Positions 13,360 to 13,953 of a stretch of 13,953 nt of DNA are shown one piece after another. Under the pieces are notes generated by a model, which worked only from the letters and a program-made list of their open reading frames with translations, ran no database searches and had not been told where the DNA came from. The stretch covers positions 1 to 13,953 of the forward strand of contig JAUWXH010000011.1 of assembly GCA_030616465.1 (NCBI GenBank), given 5' to 3'. Numbering within the stretch: position 1 is the stretch's first letter; every line of letters starts with the position of its first letter. This stretch comes from Planctomycetota bacterium. GTDB lineage: Bacteria > Planctomycetota > Phycisphaerae > UBA1845 > Fen-1342. The translations under genes and the position numbers were made by a program.

Positions 13360-13953
13360 ATGAGAGCGACAAGATTCTTGATCTCAGTCATGGTTTTGGC
13401 CGGCATAGCCGCTCAGGATGCATTGAGCGAGCAAACGCCGATGGGCACCGCCTTCACCTACCAGGGGCGGCTCCAAGAGCACGGACATTCGGCTGACGGG
13501 TGGTACGACTTCTCTTTCACTCTGTACGACGCCGAGGAGGATGGGAACCAGGTAGGCAAGACGATCGAGCTCGACGATGAGCCGGTGGACAACGGGCTGT
13601 TCAGCGTGGTCCTGGATTTCGGCGAGAACGTGTTCACGGGAGATGCGCGCTGGCTGGAGGTTCACGTTCGCCCTGGAGACAGCGGCGGAGAGTACACTGT
13701 CCTCAGCCCACGCCAGGAGGTCACGCCAGCGCCGTACGCCCTCTTTGCGGCTGCTGCGCAAGGGGCGATTAGGGGGAGTGGGACGGCAGGTTACATCCCC
13801 GTGTTCACAGACACCCAAGAGATTGGCGATTCGCTGATCTTCCAGTCCGACGCCGGCAACATCGGCATAAACACCGACCAGCCCGCCGAGAAGCTGGACG
13901 TCGACGGCGCACTCAAGGCAACTGCCATTGACCTCAACGGGGACAAGCGCACC
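13360..13953 (+). CDS. Secreted tail-fibre-like (S74-type) protein, 3'-truncated by window edge
   Basis: The start ATG at 13360 is 7 bases after AAGGAG (13347-13352). The frame is open for 198 codons to the window end. Residues 1-23 are a signal peptide (FLISVMVLAGIAA core, cleavage probably after ALS). The mature start TAFTYQGRLQEHG, followed by DGWYDFSFTLYDAE, NGLFSVVLDFGENVFTGDAR, WLEVHVRPG and PRQEVTPAPYALFAA, is the conserved N-terminal domain of many planctomycete secreted proteins. It is followed by GNIGINTDQPAEKLDVDGAL, the repeat type that leads into phage tail-fibre-like regions with a C-terminal peptidase S74 intramolecular chaperone. That last domain would lie beyond the window, so its presence is predicted, not seen. 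The role is likely trimeric surface fibre or adhesion, by inference. Confidence 0.8.
   Translation, partial: MRATRFLISVMVLAGIAAQDALSEQTPMGTAFTYQGRLQEHGHSADGWYDFSFTLYDAEEDGNQVGKTIELDDEPVDNGLFSVVLDFGENVFTGDARWLEVHVRPGDSGGEYTVLSPRQEVTPAPYALFAAAAQGAIRGSGTAGYIPVFTDTQEIGDSLIFQSDAGNIGINTDQPAEKLDVDGALKATAIDLNGDKRT

Noticed and set aside
1..13953. CRISPR arrays, rRNA or tRNA genes, integrases or phage genes
   Set aside because: I looked for regularly spaced repeats, conserved RNA motifs and recombinase signatures and found none. The tail-fibre-like gene at 13360 has a signal peptide and belongs to a secreted family common in planctomycetes, so it is not evidence of a prophage.

Overview
The window looks like a piece of a GC-rich planctomycete chromosome, most likely of Phycisphaerae type; this is inference from protein style, not from a marker gene. 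The clues are five C-terminal paired EF-hand/dockerin-like tails ending in the pattern DLGxLLxxWG (often followed by Cys), a prepilin-type protein carrying an H-x-DG(H) C-terminal motif, and secreted proteins built from beta-propeller repeats. There are no rRNA or tRNA genes, CRISPR arrays, or complete mobile elements that I can recognise.

Layout. 1-1935 (+) is the 3' part of a large FtsX-type ABC transporter permease that enters from the left edge. It converges with a TIGR01777/YfcH-type NAD-dependent epimerase gene (1962-2903, -), with only 26 bp between the stops. From 3195 onward everything is on the + strand and consists of individually spaced genes for exported proteins: a five-Asp-box (BNR) protein with a double dockerin tail (3195-4922); a prepilin-like H-x-DG protein (5157-6017) preceded by a promoter, a structured leader and an intrinsic terminator lying just before its start codon; a small OB-fold-like protein with a dockerin tail (6163-7122); a decayed stretch holding a coiled-coil fragment and the C-terminus of an MscS mechanosensitive channel (7123-7648); a 956-aa lipoprotein with a repeat domain, a second large conserved domain and a dockerin tail (7793-10663) closed by a very strong terminator; a 617-bp non-coding stretch; a six-repeat NHL/Vgb-like propeller with a dockerin tail and an unusual 44-residue extension (11281-12495); a chimeric broken remnant ending in another dockerin tail (about 12565-12937); and the N-terminal 198 codons of a tail-fibre-like (S74-type) secreted protein that leaves at the right edge (13360-13953).

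How they fit together. Four intact genes and one remnant share the same C-terminal calcium-binding module, and two of the copies are about 90% identical in DNA. The segment therefore behaves like a growing and shuffling array of surface-displayed beta-propeller proteins that share one C-terminal module. Each intact + strand gene has its own Shine-Dalgarno and large gaps around it, so they look separately transcribed rather than one operon. The partner of the dockerin-like module (a cohesin, a sorting enzyme, or none) is not in the window.
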